Both the position numbers and the translations under genes were made by a program. Shown here piece by piece: positions 12,347 through 23,777 of a stretch of DNA of 64,000 nucleotides (the stretch's first letter is position 1; each line of letters begins with the position of its first letter). This DNA comes from Aralia elata. Its lineage: Eukaryota > Streptophyta > Magnoliopsida > Apiales > Araliaceae. The notes below the pieces were generated by a model, which was given only the letters and a program-made list of their open reading frames with translations, was not told the origin of the DNA and did no database searches. Location of the stretch: contig CM068380.1 in the NCBI GenBank assembly GCA_034770075.1, forward strand, positions 33,557,765 to 33,621,764, read 5' to 3'.

Positions 12347-13698
12347 GGGCATTGGCCAGTTCTAGTTTGGGGGAGTTTTTAGCTGATTTCTGTTTATTTA
12401 TTTATTTATGAGTTATGACATGTTTGAACTGCTATAGTTAGGATGGTTTTATTTTGGATATTTTGGACTTTGGTAGCATGTTGGAACTGCAATATTTTGG
12501 TTTATTTTGAACTTAAGGTTTTATTATCTATTATCCATGGATGCCTATTATGGTGTTATCTGCATGAGTAACCTATGGTATTCTTCCAGTTTTGATTTTA
12601 ACCCATCTTTTGGGACTTTCACAGGTTTTCATTACCCTATCTTGGGGTAAAAGAAAAGAAAATTTTGATTGTGACCAGTGATATGATTGAGGTATTGCTT
12701 TGTCAATGATGTTAAACATTTAGAGATAGAGTCTTAGATCATTTTGTTTAGTTAGCACTGCTATTGATCCTATCCATCCTATCATGCACATACCAAATGT
12801 TATAACTGTTTTTATTTCAACCAAGCCTAAGTGGTTATTTGCTATGGAAATTGTTGTGATTATCTCGTTTTATCGTATATGAATCAATGATTGTAAGAAA
12901 CAGATTCTTAGGCAGGTTAGCAACACTAATCCCCAGTTGACCACGCCTATTTACGTGGCCTTTGTTACTTGAGCTAGTAGATCCTTTGGGGTGTTTTCAC
13001 ACCCATTGCCCTAAAATCGCCTGACTTGGGAGTCCTTGATCAAACACTCGTTACACGGGTAACTTTGAAGAGCCAAAGGTATTCAGGCACTGCACGGTTA
13101 TTCTTGAGATTAGGTCATTGTGTTCTAAAAAAAACAATAGTTTGACTCAAGTCTAATTACGTGGCCTTTGTTACTCGAGTTAGTAAATTCTTGAGGGTGT
13201 TTTACACCTAATGCCCTAAAGCCTTCAAGATTGGGAGTCATTGTTCTAAAGCTCGTTACAGGAGTGACTCTGCATAGCCTAATGTAATTAAACTTCTGCA
13301 CAAGTCTCACTGAGTTTTGTTGTTCACATATTAATAATGCATGTGGTCTGTTCTTACACTTGATGTCTTGTTCTAAAAGCTTGATGTAGCATGAGTGATT
13401 GAGTCAACAATTTCATTTTTGCAATTGTGTTTGTGTTTGAGATGTAAACGGTTATAACAGTTGGTATTCACACACACACACATATTTGGATCAGTAGCAG
13501 TCTACGCTAGAGTTTTGAGCTAGATTTGATTAATGAGTTTGTTTCTACTTTGAAATTGTAATTCTGACCCTTGAGGCCATAATGCAGGTATATAGTAATT
13601 TAGATCACTTTTAGCCTAAGCTTGAGACTGGAGTTTTAATTTTATTTAAATATTTTTGTTTGCTTAGGGACAAGCAAAAGCTTAAGTTTGGGGGTATT
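12347..13698 (+). other. 3' untranslated region with internal duplication and polypurine tract
   Basis: No coding region is supported. A unit of about 120-130 bases starting GTGGCCTTTGTTACT occurs twice (about 12,954-13,080 and 13,160-13,280). A diverged reverse-strand copy lies in the neighbouring element near 15,960-16,110. The polypurine tract AAGTTTGGGGGTATT at 13,684-13,698 directly precedes the LTR. A second purine-rich block (AGTTTGGGGGAG) lies at about 12,364. Confidence 0.7.
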
Positions 13699-15026
13699 TG
13701 ATGAACGGGATTCATACATGCGAATCGGGTTCCTAATCACTTAAGAAATTGCTTGATTGTATTATCTTCTAGCGTATAGTTGTGTTTTATCTGTTATCTT
13801 ATGCTTTATTGCTTTTCAGAAGGGAGGTGTGTTCATTTGAAGTTATAAGGGACAAAAAGACCCCTGGATGGCAAAAACGCGGAGCCCGCGCTGCAGCGGC
13901 ACCATTCCTTCATGGTTTGGCGCTGCAGCGAGCCACCCTTGGCTTGGACACGGAACTCACGCTGCAGCGGCACCATTCCTTCATGGTTTGGCGCTGCAGC
14001 GAGCCTGCTATAGCTAAGGACCTGGAGCTCACGCCGCAGCGCCAATGCAAGGCGCAAGGCCCACGCCGCAGCGTGAGCCCCGGTTCCCAGCCACCTGGCA
14101 TTCCTGTAATGACCTAGCTGCTGCTACATAAGGAAAGATCAGACAACTTAGGAGATATATAGCAACTTAGAGAGAAAAGGAGGCAGCTACACAAGGAGGC
14201 AGCTGAAGCAAGAACACTTCCGCGCAGGAGTTTTCTCTCTTCAATTTTTGTCATCTATTCATGTAATTTTAATTATGTTGAACAGCATGACTGTATTAAT
14301 TAGTTCTATAGTTATGAACTAATTACATTTCTAGGATTGCAATGTAACTTAATGATTAGCTTAATATGAATTTCTCTCTTATTTATATAATGAATCATGT
14401 TCTGAATGGATTGTTGTAATTCATGCTTATTTATCAATTGCTTGAGATAGGAATTGATTTAGGTATTAACTGATATTGAAAAATTGATGTTATACCTTTC
14501 CTTAAGTACAACAACACTTGTTATGACCATTACCCAAGGGAATGAGTGCACAAATTACATGATAGAATAGGAATATGTCTATTTGCCCTATGTAACCCTT
14601 GAGACCAGTATTAATAACCCTTAGTCTAGTTATTTTCACCATAGGAATATTGTGATTTATCTAGCTAAGGGATAAGCAATTGACCATCGGAAGAGGCTTA
14701 TGTGTACCTTGTGTTCTCGGTTAGCCATTCTTGTGATTTGTTAGTTAAATGGAGAGTTAGGAATATTAGGTGAGGCATTAGGGGAGTTGTAATCCTAGCT
14801 TGACATCTTTGATACAACTCGCTTTCTTATTTAACTGTGTTTTACCTCATAGATTACAACACACAACTCTTATTCACTTGTTTAAATAAGACCGTTGAGA
14901 TACATTTTAATACTTGAGCTACTACCTAGTACTTTGTCCTCGTGGGTTCGATACTCGACTTTTTCTATACTACTTGTTAGGTCGCGTATACTTGTGCGAG
15001 TTTATAGGTTGTGAAAACCACCAACA
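13699..15026 (+). repeat. 3' LTR of the Athila-like element
   Basis: 1,328 bases from TGATGAACGGG to ...CCAACA, bordered on the left by the polypurine tract and on the right by the start of the truncated LTR of another element. A TATA-like GATATATAG lies near 14,152, followed by an untranslated region. The typical U5 text GTGGGTTCGATACTCGAC appears near 14,943. Six copies of the GC(T/C)GCAGCG core lie at 13,884-14,080, within two tandem blocks about 71 bases apart. Confidence 0.85.
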
Positions 15027-15523
15027 ACAATCCCTAAATAAGACTATTTATAGGAGTTATTCCACCTAACCTTAATAGAATTAAAATTACATTTATAACC
15101 CTAGGTGGAGATATTTGTATTGAAGCTAGCCTTGTAGTCTTTGTAACTCTTTAGGCTTCAATTGGCAAGTGTCTCATTTTAATTGAAAAACAAACAGCAA
15201 TTAAACCCTTCAGCTCAGCCGCACCACGCGCACCACGCGCCTGACCATGAACCCACCGAGCGTCGCGGCTTAGGACTCGAGCGCCGCGGCCCTTGATCCA
15301 GCGCCACGGCTCAAGACTTCCTGTCCGTTTTCTCTTCTTGCTTCCTTGCTCGCCCAATTGCTTCAAATATTCACGATTTTGCCACTTAACTCCTTTATTC
15401 CTACAAAATAAATAAAAACAATAAAATAAATACAAACTCTATAAAATAACATAAAATACTTTAAAACACACAAATTATTAAGCCTAAAAGTATCCAAATA
15501 ATAGGTATAAAATATACTCATCA
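15027..15523 (-). repeat. 3' LTR of the non-autonomous element, truncated by the Athila-like insertion
   Basis: Matches 17,848-18,366 along its whole length with scattered substitutions. The missing ~920 bases should lie beyond the other end of the inserted elements. Contains three copies of a GAGCGCCGCGGC-like motif at 15,258-15,312. Confidence 0.88.
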
Positions 15524-16928
15524 AATACCCACAAACTTAAATATTTGTTTATCCTCAAGAACTCAAACAAAACTAAAGAGAATAAAACTAACAACTAAAT
15601 ATATAAGAAGCAATGAACCAATTTGAAATTGAACATGGCCTCAAAAATTTCTTAAATGATAACTCCTAAAAAATTTTAAAAATATGCAAAGCCTAAGATT
15701 TCAACATCTTATTAGTCATATTTCATTCAAGACCCTTTGTGCGTGTGTGACTCCAAACGTATCAAACTAATCAAACTCGAATAAATTCATGAATGTCAAT
15801 GCTCGTAAAAGATATCTGCATATGAAGAATTACAAAAAAAACCCCCTCTTTATACTTACCTTCACACATTTTATTGCTATTTATTTTCTTTTTTATTTTA
15901 TTATATAGTACGAGTGCGTTTTACGTTCCATCTCGTATGTATTTTGATTTTGGCATGTGCAATGTTTGTTTTTCTTAGGCTTTTCAAAAATTACCCATGT
16001 AGCGAACTTTCCACCAATGAATCCCAAACCAGATGGCTTTAGGTCACTAAGTGTAGAGACACTCCTAAGGGCATACTTGTTCGAGTAACTAAGGCCACAA
16101 AAACAAACTAGCCAAACTTTGCTTATATCCATCACTTTTATACAGATTTTTCTCTTCATATCTTTTCTTGATGGACATTGAAGTAGTTAATATTAATAAA
16201 CTCTTTATAGTAACATGATCAAGTAAGCAATAGAGGTTTTCTTATATCCTTCATTAGCATCTAATACATAAATTTTCTCAAAGTTAAAACTAGTTCAACC
16301 AAATGGATATGTGCATAAAAGAATTACCGGGTCTCAAACAAAATAAAAACTATCAAGAAGCCAAAATTCAGATTAAGCAATATTTATCCCTTTTCTAAAA
16401 ATTACTAAATTAAAACCATAATTTTACCATTGACCAAAAATCTTAAGTTCAATTAGTTCATTGCCCAAGAGACACTACTTAACAACAGTACAACACCATT
16501 TTCGTAAGAAACACGATTGCACTTAGCATGTGCAACAAGCCTTTAAACCCCAAATTTATCCCAAGTGGACGAGTTGTGTCTCATGAAGGTTTGCAGTGAA
16601 TATACCCACAAAATTCAAAATTCATAAATAAAATTACAGACATAGACCCACACATCAAAACAAAATATAGGAAGACCCCAAAACTTGAAACTGACATTAT
16701 CCTAAAAGTATGCAATAAAAGAAATTAATGCAAAAACTTCCCTGAAAAGAGGTCAGTTATCGCTCTCCGCAACCGTCTCATATTATCTGCTAAGACGCAT
16801 GATTTAAAAAAATAAAAATAAAACAAATTAACTACAACAAAAATACAAATTTAAATTAAGATCAACTTGATTGAAATCAATATTGGAAAACATTACAAAA
16901 TAATTCCCCGACAACGGCACCAAAAACT
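15524..16928 (-). other. Internal region of the non-autonomous element
   Basis: AT-rich, without a supported coding region. A fragment at about 15,960-16,110, read on the minus strand, matches the duplicated GTTACTCGAG...GGGAGTCATTG unit in the 3' untranslated part of the Athila-like element. Confidence 0.7.
16905..16922 (-). other. Primer-binding site, tRNA-Asp type
   Basis: On the minus strand TGGTGCCGTTGTCGGGGA, two mismatches from TGGCGCCGTTGCCGGGGA, the complement of the plant tRNA-Asp 3' end. Both mismatches are transitions. It follows the LTR end after a short AGTTTT spacer, the usual arrangement in Athila and related gypsy elements. Confidence 0.85.
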
Positions 16929-18366
16929 TGTTTGCCTAATTTAATACTAGGTAAATATACGCAAGTGTGAGCGATTAACTTAGCAATATAGCGATAAGAA
17001 GAGTATCGTTCCCACGAGAAATTAATTCTAACATTTTCCCAAGTACCAATTTTATATCAAGTCAATCTTATTTAAACGTATGAATTAATTAAAATTAATA
17101 ATTTAACTAATACTAAAAATAAATAAAATACAACTACATAGATAAATAAAATTAAGAATTTAATTTCACCCAGTGCTTCATTCAAATCTCATAACTTTTC
17201 ATTTGATTATATGGTCACGATGAATTGTTAACCAGGAATACATAATTTCATTTATAATCCTCTTTCGATAGCAAATAAAAATACCCACTCTAACTAACTT
17301 GCTATATTCCTATGCAAATTAAATTAGAATAGATTCATTAAGAACAAATTCCCGAATTGGTTACACATGGCCTATAGGTATATTCTTATTCTATACGCAA
17401 ATTAGCAGTCAATCCGAATAAGAACAACTAATCACATGTTATTATATTCAGATCTAACACTAAATTTCATCTCTCGAATTCATCTAAAGTATCACACTAA
17501 TTGTTGGTCAGACAATTAATCAATATGCACAAAATATAATGAACCAATTCATATAGTGTCAATCAAATAGAAAGAAATTCAATTTAAACTACACAAGGGA
17601 TTCCATTAAATACTTAAATTAACAACATGTTCATAGCAAATAAAGTTATAATCAACAAAATATTAATCATCAATAAAAGACAATGATAAATAAGAGTTTA
17701 GAGAAGAAAAATTGTCTCCCGTCATTCTTCTAACTCCAAGCTTCATTGATTCATGGACTGCATCTTTGATGATATTTTACTTGCTCTTGAACTGAGAAGA
17801 GAGTTAGCCTCACATGGCGTTCCTTGGCCTTTTTTCCCCTCTCCTTTACAATCCCTAAATAAGACTATTTATAGAAGTTATTCCACCTAACCCTAATAGA
17901 ACTAAAATTACATTTATAACCCTAGGTGGAGATATTTGTATTGAAGTCAGCCTTGTAATCTTTATAACTCTTTAGGCTTCAATTGACAAGTGTCTCATTT
18001 TAATTGAAAAACAAACAACAATTAAACCCTTCAGCTCAGCCACACCACGCACGCCACGTGCCTGACCATGAAGCCCCCGAGCGCCGCGGCTTATGACTCG
18101 AGCGCCGCGACCCTTGATCCATCCTTGCGGCTCTAATGAATGAGTGTCGCGGCTCAAGACTTTCTGTCCATTTTCTCTTCTTGCTTCTTTGCTCGCCCAA
18201 TTGCTTCAAATATTCACGATTTTGCCACTTAACTCCTTTATTCCTACAAAATAAATAAAAATAATAAAATAAATACAAACTCTATAAAATAACATAAAAT
18301 ACTTAAAAACACACAAATTATTAAGCCTAGAAGTATCCAAATAATAGGTATAAAACCTACTCATCA
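16929..18366 (-). repeat. 5' LTR of the non-autonomous element
   Basis: 1,438 bases; on the minus strand from TGATGAGTAGG at 18,366 to ...AAACA at 16,929. It carries four copies of the GAGCGCCGCGGC-like motif at 18,079-18,156, one more than the other LTR. The stretch near 16,950-17,020 has the U5-like text seen in gypsy LTRs. Confidence 0.85.
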
Positions 18367-18755
18367 ATTATTTTTGTCTCTTTAACTCTGTCGCACATTA
18401 ATTAATCGCATTATTTAATTGATTTTAAATAATTCAGAAAGGCTGAAAAATTATTAAATTGATAATAATCTATTCAATCTTCCATTCTAAATTATTATCC
18501 CTTCTAGATTATTATTAAACTTCCATTTGCTACGTTAACTCTTGAGAAAACTTGCAAAAAATATCATAACCAATTCACCCCTCTTGGTTAGCCCAAGTAG
18601 GTCAACAAATTTAGTTGAATAATCTAGTAGATTCCTTATAAATTATTGTCTTAAATAAACAAAATTTATTCAAACTTGAATTTCAAAGTTGTATCTGTAT
18701 TATTATTTCAAGCAAATTCGTTATTAAAATTGTCAATACAATATAAACCGTAATA
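18367..18755. other. AT-rich intergenic DNA
   Basis: No ORF, terminal repeat or recognisable motif was seen. Confidence 0.5.
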
Positions 18756-18760
18756 TATTT

Positions 18761-19963
18761 TGTTAGAGTTTGCATATTTAATTTGATGATGAATGTGATT
18801 AACGTATATTTGTACCAGTAAGTTTTGTAAAGTCCTTAATGATGATTTGATATTTAATGTACAAGGACTTAGTTTAGAAAGATCAAATTGTTAGGTTGAT
18901 CTTATTGAGTTGATCTGATGTATAGTTGATAGGATTTCATTGATCATAAAGTTACTCTGTCAGTTCGTAATGTCAAGATGGATCGCAAAGTTGACTCATG
19001 TTCGTAGTGGATCAAATGTTTGATCGTAAAGCTCTCACGGATTTAGTAAAGTAAATATTAGTTTATAGAATCGCAAAGTCAAGCAAAATTCGTTGAGTGA
19101 AGACTGAACGTAGAGTACTAGTTTCAAGTCTTAAAGTATTTCAAGGATTGCTTAGTAAAGATGAGATCGTAAAGTCAACTCTAGAATCGTAAAGCAATAT
19201 TCATAGAGTTGATCATAAAGTGCAATCATAAAGTACTACTCTTTTCGTAGAGCAAAGTCAGGTTTGACAATAGGACTGACATGGGAACGTTGCTGATTGA
19301 AGGTCTCGATGCATTCTCCAAAGATCCTTAGTAGAAATCAAAAATCAGAAGATGTGTCTATCAGCTAGTTTGCTGAAAGTGACAACTCACAAGTGGTAGG
19401 TGAAGTTGCAGGCTGATATGACAGGCATGACAAAAAGCAGCTGACAAATGAACTTAAAACGTCAACATTAATGATCCTAGAATATCTGAGTATTAAATGC
19501 GCCAACGAAAACATAGCAACGGGAAGAATTTTCGGCAAACTATAAAAGGCAACCAAGATTCAAAGTTAAGTGGAGAACGATCTGATCAAGCCTAAGCTCT
19601 AAAAAAGTCTAAAAACAAACTCTACGAAAGTTGAACATCTAGTTCAAGCTGCTAAGTACCTGAGAAAAAGATCATATTGCCAACTTAGCAGCACATCTCA
19701 ACAACCTGAAATCAACACTTTATTGTCTAAGTGATGATCTTCTGAGACTAAGTGACTCGAAAGAATCTAAGTGATTCAAAGGACTAAGTGTCCTGGTCTG
19801 AGTGATCATTCCAAGACTAAGTGACTCGAAGGAATCTTAGTGGATTTCCTACTTATTGAAGTAGAAGAGTGGAGTAAGAGTTATTCAGTCTCCGAACCAC
19901 TTAAAATTTCTCTGTGTCATTTACTTTTCAGCACTTACTTTCTGATGCATTTGGAAAATAACA
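18761..19963. mobile_element. Solo LTR, probably Ty1/copia (SIRE/Maximus-like)
   Basis: 1,203 bases with the inverted ends TGTTA...TAACA and a 5-bp target duplication TATTT on both sides (18,756-18,760 and 19,964-19,968). No internal region is attached, as left by recombination between two LTRs. It contains many dispersed copies of ATCGTAAAGT-like text (about 18,950-19,240) and CTAAGTGA-like text (19,730-19,850), and a TATA-like ACTATAAAAGG near 19,540. The copia assignment rests on this repeat style and is uncertain. Confidence 0.75.
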
Positions 19964-19968
19964 TATTT

Positions 19969-20964
19969 GAATAATATTTTTTTTTAAATAACTTCACCCG
20001 AGTAAATCTAACTTCCATTCAATTGCTTTATAATATATTAAAGGTATCTGCATAAGTCAATTAATTATCCTGATAAAAATTTAATAATTATATTCTCAAA
20101 GTACTAACCGAGAGAAAGTACTAACCCAATATATTACACTATTCAAGTGAGTAATGCTAATATTTATCCGAGAAAACTTCCATACGTACATGTGATTGGC
20201 AAGGGATTTGTGGACTAGTGCATAATCATTACACAAATCATAACTTATATAATAGACAAATTATTTATTCCAATTCAATTTAAATAGTGCCAAATACATT
20301 AATATATTCTGAATATTAACCCAAAAAATTACGGAGCGGATAGGCAACTGATTCCACCACTAATCGTATTCCTATCAAGTGTTTACAAAAGTTTATTATT
20401 AATAATTAAGAAGATTCTAAAACATCTCTTCATTGATAATGTAAAATATAATTTTAGTACACAAATAAGATTTGACAACAAAAAAAAATAGTGAGGGACG
20501 TTGCATATAAGTGTGTGAGTTATAGTACAAAAACGAGATCGTTTTATAAAACTGAATATATAAAAAATACATTTCCTCCTATATTGTGTACAAAAAGAAT
20601 ATTTTATAATTTTAAAGAAAAAAATTGTTATGGGGGATAACTCACACGAGAACCTGAGGTGTCTCTCACCTCTGATTTTCTCATAAGATTTTAATAAACA
20701 TTGTGAAAAAACTCAGTCTTTAACGAATTAAAACAGTTTATCTATATCTTCTTACCAGCTTTTTGATTAAATCATTAGTCCGATCAAAACTAATTTTTGA
20801 CAAGTTTTGAAAAATGTATTCTCATTCTTTTGAAAAATCGGAATCAACCAGTTCGTCCTTAGGACTAGTTCCCAACTCAGCCAGTTCAATGGCCAATTTT
20901 GTCCAATTTCGAAAATATTAGTCTATGTCCCTAAAAGAGGGACAAAAGATGAGTAAAATACATT
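19969..20964. other. Intergenic DNA without identified features
   Basis: AT-rich; no coding or terminal-repeat structure could be supported. Confidence 0.5.
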
Positions 20965-20973
20965 TTGCACATA

Positions 20974-22172
20974 GAGTAATGCTACATACACAAACTATCC
21001 TACAAACATTTTACAAATTGCTGATGTGGCATACTCCACCTCAGCTTTTTAAAAACTAAAATACCACGTCAAAAATTAACAAAGTAAATTTTTAAAAAAA
21101 CCCAAACAAATGAAAAAAAAGAAGTGTAAATCAAAAATTCAGATCCATTTTCTCTCTCTAAATTCTCAGATCCATTTTCTCTCTTTAAAGTTTTCTCTCT
21201 CTAAACTCATTCTCTCGGATCCATTTACCTGCAATTTTGCAACCACCAAAATACTCAGCAAAACTCAGCAAAACACATTAAAGCTTCGATTTTGCAACCA
21301 CCAAAGCAAAAAAAAAAAATCGAGCATGAACTAAATCGGAGGAAATAAATCGGAGAAGATAACCACAATAGAAGAAGATAACCACCATGGATGAGAAATT
21401 GAAAACTCTTCAAGCATTAGATCTGAAGATCATCAAATACATCAGGTCTGAAAAAGGATCTTCAAGCATCAAATCAATTAATACTTTTATATGCCTCACG
21501 AACAAATACATCAGATCTGAAAAAGGAGTTGTGTGTGTACATACATAATACATACATTAGATCTAAAGTTTTCTCTCTCATGGTATGTTATGTGGGTCTT
21601 CATCTTCATCCAATCTATATTCTTTCTCATAACCAAATTCTACTAATTCAGTCTCTGCTAATTTTGAATTCAATAGAAATAACTCAAAATAATACTACCA
21701 ATTTTCGTTTCTCTGTTTATTTTACTGTTTTTTTAATGAATTTTACTGCTCAATATTCAGAGAAAATTTGCTAGAATTCAACTTTCTAACAGAAATTTCC
21801 TTTGTGGGTTTGTTTATTCTTGTTTAAAATATGGCTGGAGCTGAAAGAAATAGAGAATTCAAGCATGCAAATTTTATATAGACAGATCTGCTGCAAAGAT
21901 TCATCACAAGAAACAATATTCCGGACAAATCGAAAAATAAAATCCCAATTGAGGAAGACAAAGAAGAAGAAGCGATAGAACTATGGTGTCCCTGTTTCAT
22001 TTTTCAATTTCTGATTTGCACTTCTTCTTTTTTTCATTTGTTTGGGTTTTTTTTTAATTTACTTTGTTAATTTCTGACGTGGTATTTTAATTTTTAAAAA
22101 GCTGAGGTGGAGTATGCCACATCAGTAGTTTATAAAATATTTGTAGAATAGTTTGTGTATGTAACATTACTC
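20974..22172. mobile_element. Non-autonomous Mutator-like element (MULE)
   Basis: 1,199 bases with terminal inverted repeats of about 165 bases, beginning GAGTAATG(C/T)TACATACACAAACTAT and matching at about 90 percent. The 9-bp target duplication TTGCACATA is exact on both sides (20,965-20,973 and 22,173-22,181), which is the hallmark of Mutator-like transposition. No transposase is encoded. The internal 750 bases hold CTCTCT-rich leader-like DNA, an ATGGATGAGAAATTG start near 21,387 and repeated AGATCTGAA text, and could include a captured host gene piece. Confidence 0.88.
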
Positions 22173-22189
22173 TTGCACATATATTAAGA

Positions 22190-22412
22190 AAAGTAAAAAT
22201 AAAAGAAATAGGATTAAAAAAAATTAAATTTATCTTTAATGGTCCTATAAAGATTATATAAATTGATGAATACTTTAATTTTCTATACTAATGGATCTTA
22301 CTAAATGACTTAATTATCAATTCACATTATAGACTTTATCTCATTCTTTTGAGGACAAAAATATTTTTATATCTTTAGTCATCTTTTTGGGAACGGAAGG
22401 AGTACAATTCAC
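22190..22412. mobile_element. Degraded Stowaway-like MITE
   Basis: The right end reads ACGGAAGGAGTA at about 22,401-22,412. The body (GACTTAATTATCAATTCAC...GAGGACAAAAATATTT) matches the MITE-like stretch at 55,640-55,835. The left end is eroded next to the MULE. Confidence 0.5.
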
Positions 22413-22490
22413 ACATTCTCTTTCAATGTTACAAACGTATTTGTAAATTTTTGAGTCATTGTCATTAAAATTATAATATTTTATATAATA

Positions 22491-22750
22491 CTCCTTCTCT
22501 TTCAAAATTAGAGATACAATTTAACTTTTGAGATCAAACGACGGTATATCAAACTTTAAAATTGATATGACTCATAAAAATTTAGAATGAAATAAATTTT
22601 ATGATTAATAATTTTTGTTATATACTATAGAATTATAATAATTGTATCAACTAAAATTAAATAAATTCACATCACATCAATTTGAAATTTAATATGTTGT
22701 CGTTTGACCTCAGAAGTCAAATTGTATCTCTAATTTTGAAACGGAAGGAG
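22491..22750. mobile_element. Stowaway MITE
   Basis: 260 bases, flanked by TA on both sides, ends CTCCTTCTCTTTCAAAATTAGAGATAC and its inverted copy ending GAAACGGAAGGAG. The TA target duplication and CTCC(C/T)TC termini define Stowaway (Tc1/mariner-related). Confidence 0.88.
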
Positions 22751-23094
22751 TACATGCTTATACATACTTTTCTTTCACTATGATATTTATTGATACTCAA
22801 TAAATATCATATTTGTAATCAAAAATATCATATTTATTCATTATATTTTATTATAACTAATAAACATCATATTGCTCTGACAAAGTCTAGGGACAGAAAA
22901 TGAAAGTTGCACCAGCATGCAATAATGAAGGAATTACTCTAAAAACCAATTTATGTAAATATGAAGAAGATATGAGAACAAAATTTTATATTTCAATTTT
23001 GAAGAACAAATGAACATAATAGCCTCTATTTGTAGGCTTACATAACCTGTACGCATTAACTACAACATACATGAACCAAAAACTGTTAAAAACA

Positions 23095-23600
23095 CCCAGT
23101 TTGTTTGCAAAAATTATAGATTAGATTATTAATCCTAAATCTCATATTTATTTTTAAAATTTTATTTTTAAAAATAAACTTGAAACTATTAGTTTTGAGA
23201 AAATAAAATGACTTAAAAAAGAAGATTATTTAATATTATGTCCAACTAAATATTATAATTCTTACCATTTAGGACTAAAAATTTATAGACAAAACTAACC
23301 TTTAACTTTGTTTAAAAAACTGATATATCTTATCATGTGTCTATACTCATACTAATGAGAATATAATATCTTTGTTATTAGTGGTAGAAGTATAATAATT
23401 CAAACGGTAAGTTTTAATCCAATCCTTTAAATAATCTTGGATAAAATAAACATAACATGAGATTATTTTAAGTTATCCCATGAATAAATCCATAAAAAAC
23501 AAACATGTAACTAGGACTATTTAATCCTAAGATTAATCTTAGAATTATAATTCCAGAATATGGTCCTAGGATTGTAATCCTCACTTACAAACATTACCCA
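23095..23600. mobile_element. Tourist-like MITE
   Basis: Starts GTTTGTTTGCAAAAATTATAG and ends with TAATCCTCACTTACAAAC, an imperfect inverted pair. The interior (ATTTATAGACAAAACTAACCTTTA; GACTATTTAATCCTA) is shared with 42,405-43,615 and in part with 56,310-56,440. PIF/Harbinger origin is inferred from the GTTTG-type ends. Confidence 0.55.
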
Positions 23601-23777
23601 ACTTCTTCCATGAACCTATGTATTTGACAGCTGTTTTTTTTCCTTCTGAAAACTAATGACTAAAGCCCAGGCTAAACAGAAACACAATGCTTGTCAGTTC
23701 AAGATCTATAGTCTATACTACGAAACTTAATAACCCTATCACAAAAACAACACAAATAAATATGAATTAAAATCAAT

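Larger units (their letters stand above)
5875..15026 (+). mobile_element. Ty3/gypsy LTR retrotransposon, Athila-like, 5' part displaced by the insertion at 5,874
   Basis: In order on the plus strand: end of gag, protease, reverse transcriptase, RNase H, integrase, a 1.5-kb non-coding leader, a downstream ORF of the plant Transposase_32 type, a long 3' untranslated part, a polypurine tract and one complete LTR. The extra ORF after pol, the MHKILLEEGAKP start of RT and the LTR type are characteristic of the Athila branch. The 5' LTR and most of gag must lie left of the Tekay-like element, outside the window. The 3' border at 15,026 is set by the sudden start of sequence shared with 17,848 onward. 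The five bases ACAAT that follow may be its target duplication; this cannot be confirmed without the other end. Confidence 0.88.
15027..18366 (-). mobile_element. Non-autonomous Athila-like LTR element with no coding region
   Basis: Two direct copies of an LTR (15,027-15,523 and 16,929-18,366) flank 1.4 kb with no retrotransposon ORF. On the minus strand a primer site follows the right LTR and a polypurine tract (AAGTTTGTGGGTATT, at 15,524-15,538) precedes the left one, so the element reads right to left. The polypurine tract and the LTR start TGATGA are nearly the same as in the Athila-like element to the left. The internal region resembles that element's 3' untranslated part, so it is probably a deletion derivative mobilised by such a partner. 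Confidence 0.85.

Noticed and set aside
13782..14117. ORFs on both strands in the Athila-like LTR
   Set aside because: They are open only because of the GC-rich repeat array; there is no homology or conserved start.
15151..15435. Small minus-strand ORF, repeated at 18,036-18,278
   Set aside because: It lies inside an LTR, differs in frame and length between the two LTRs, and is made of the GC motif array.
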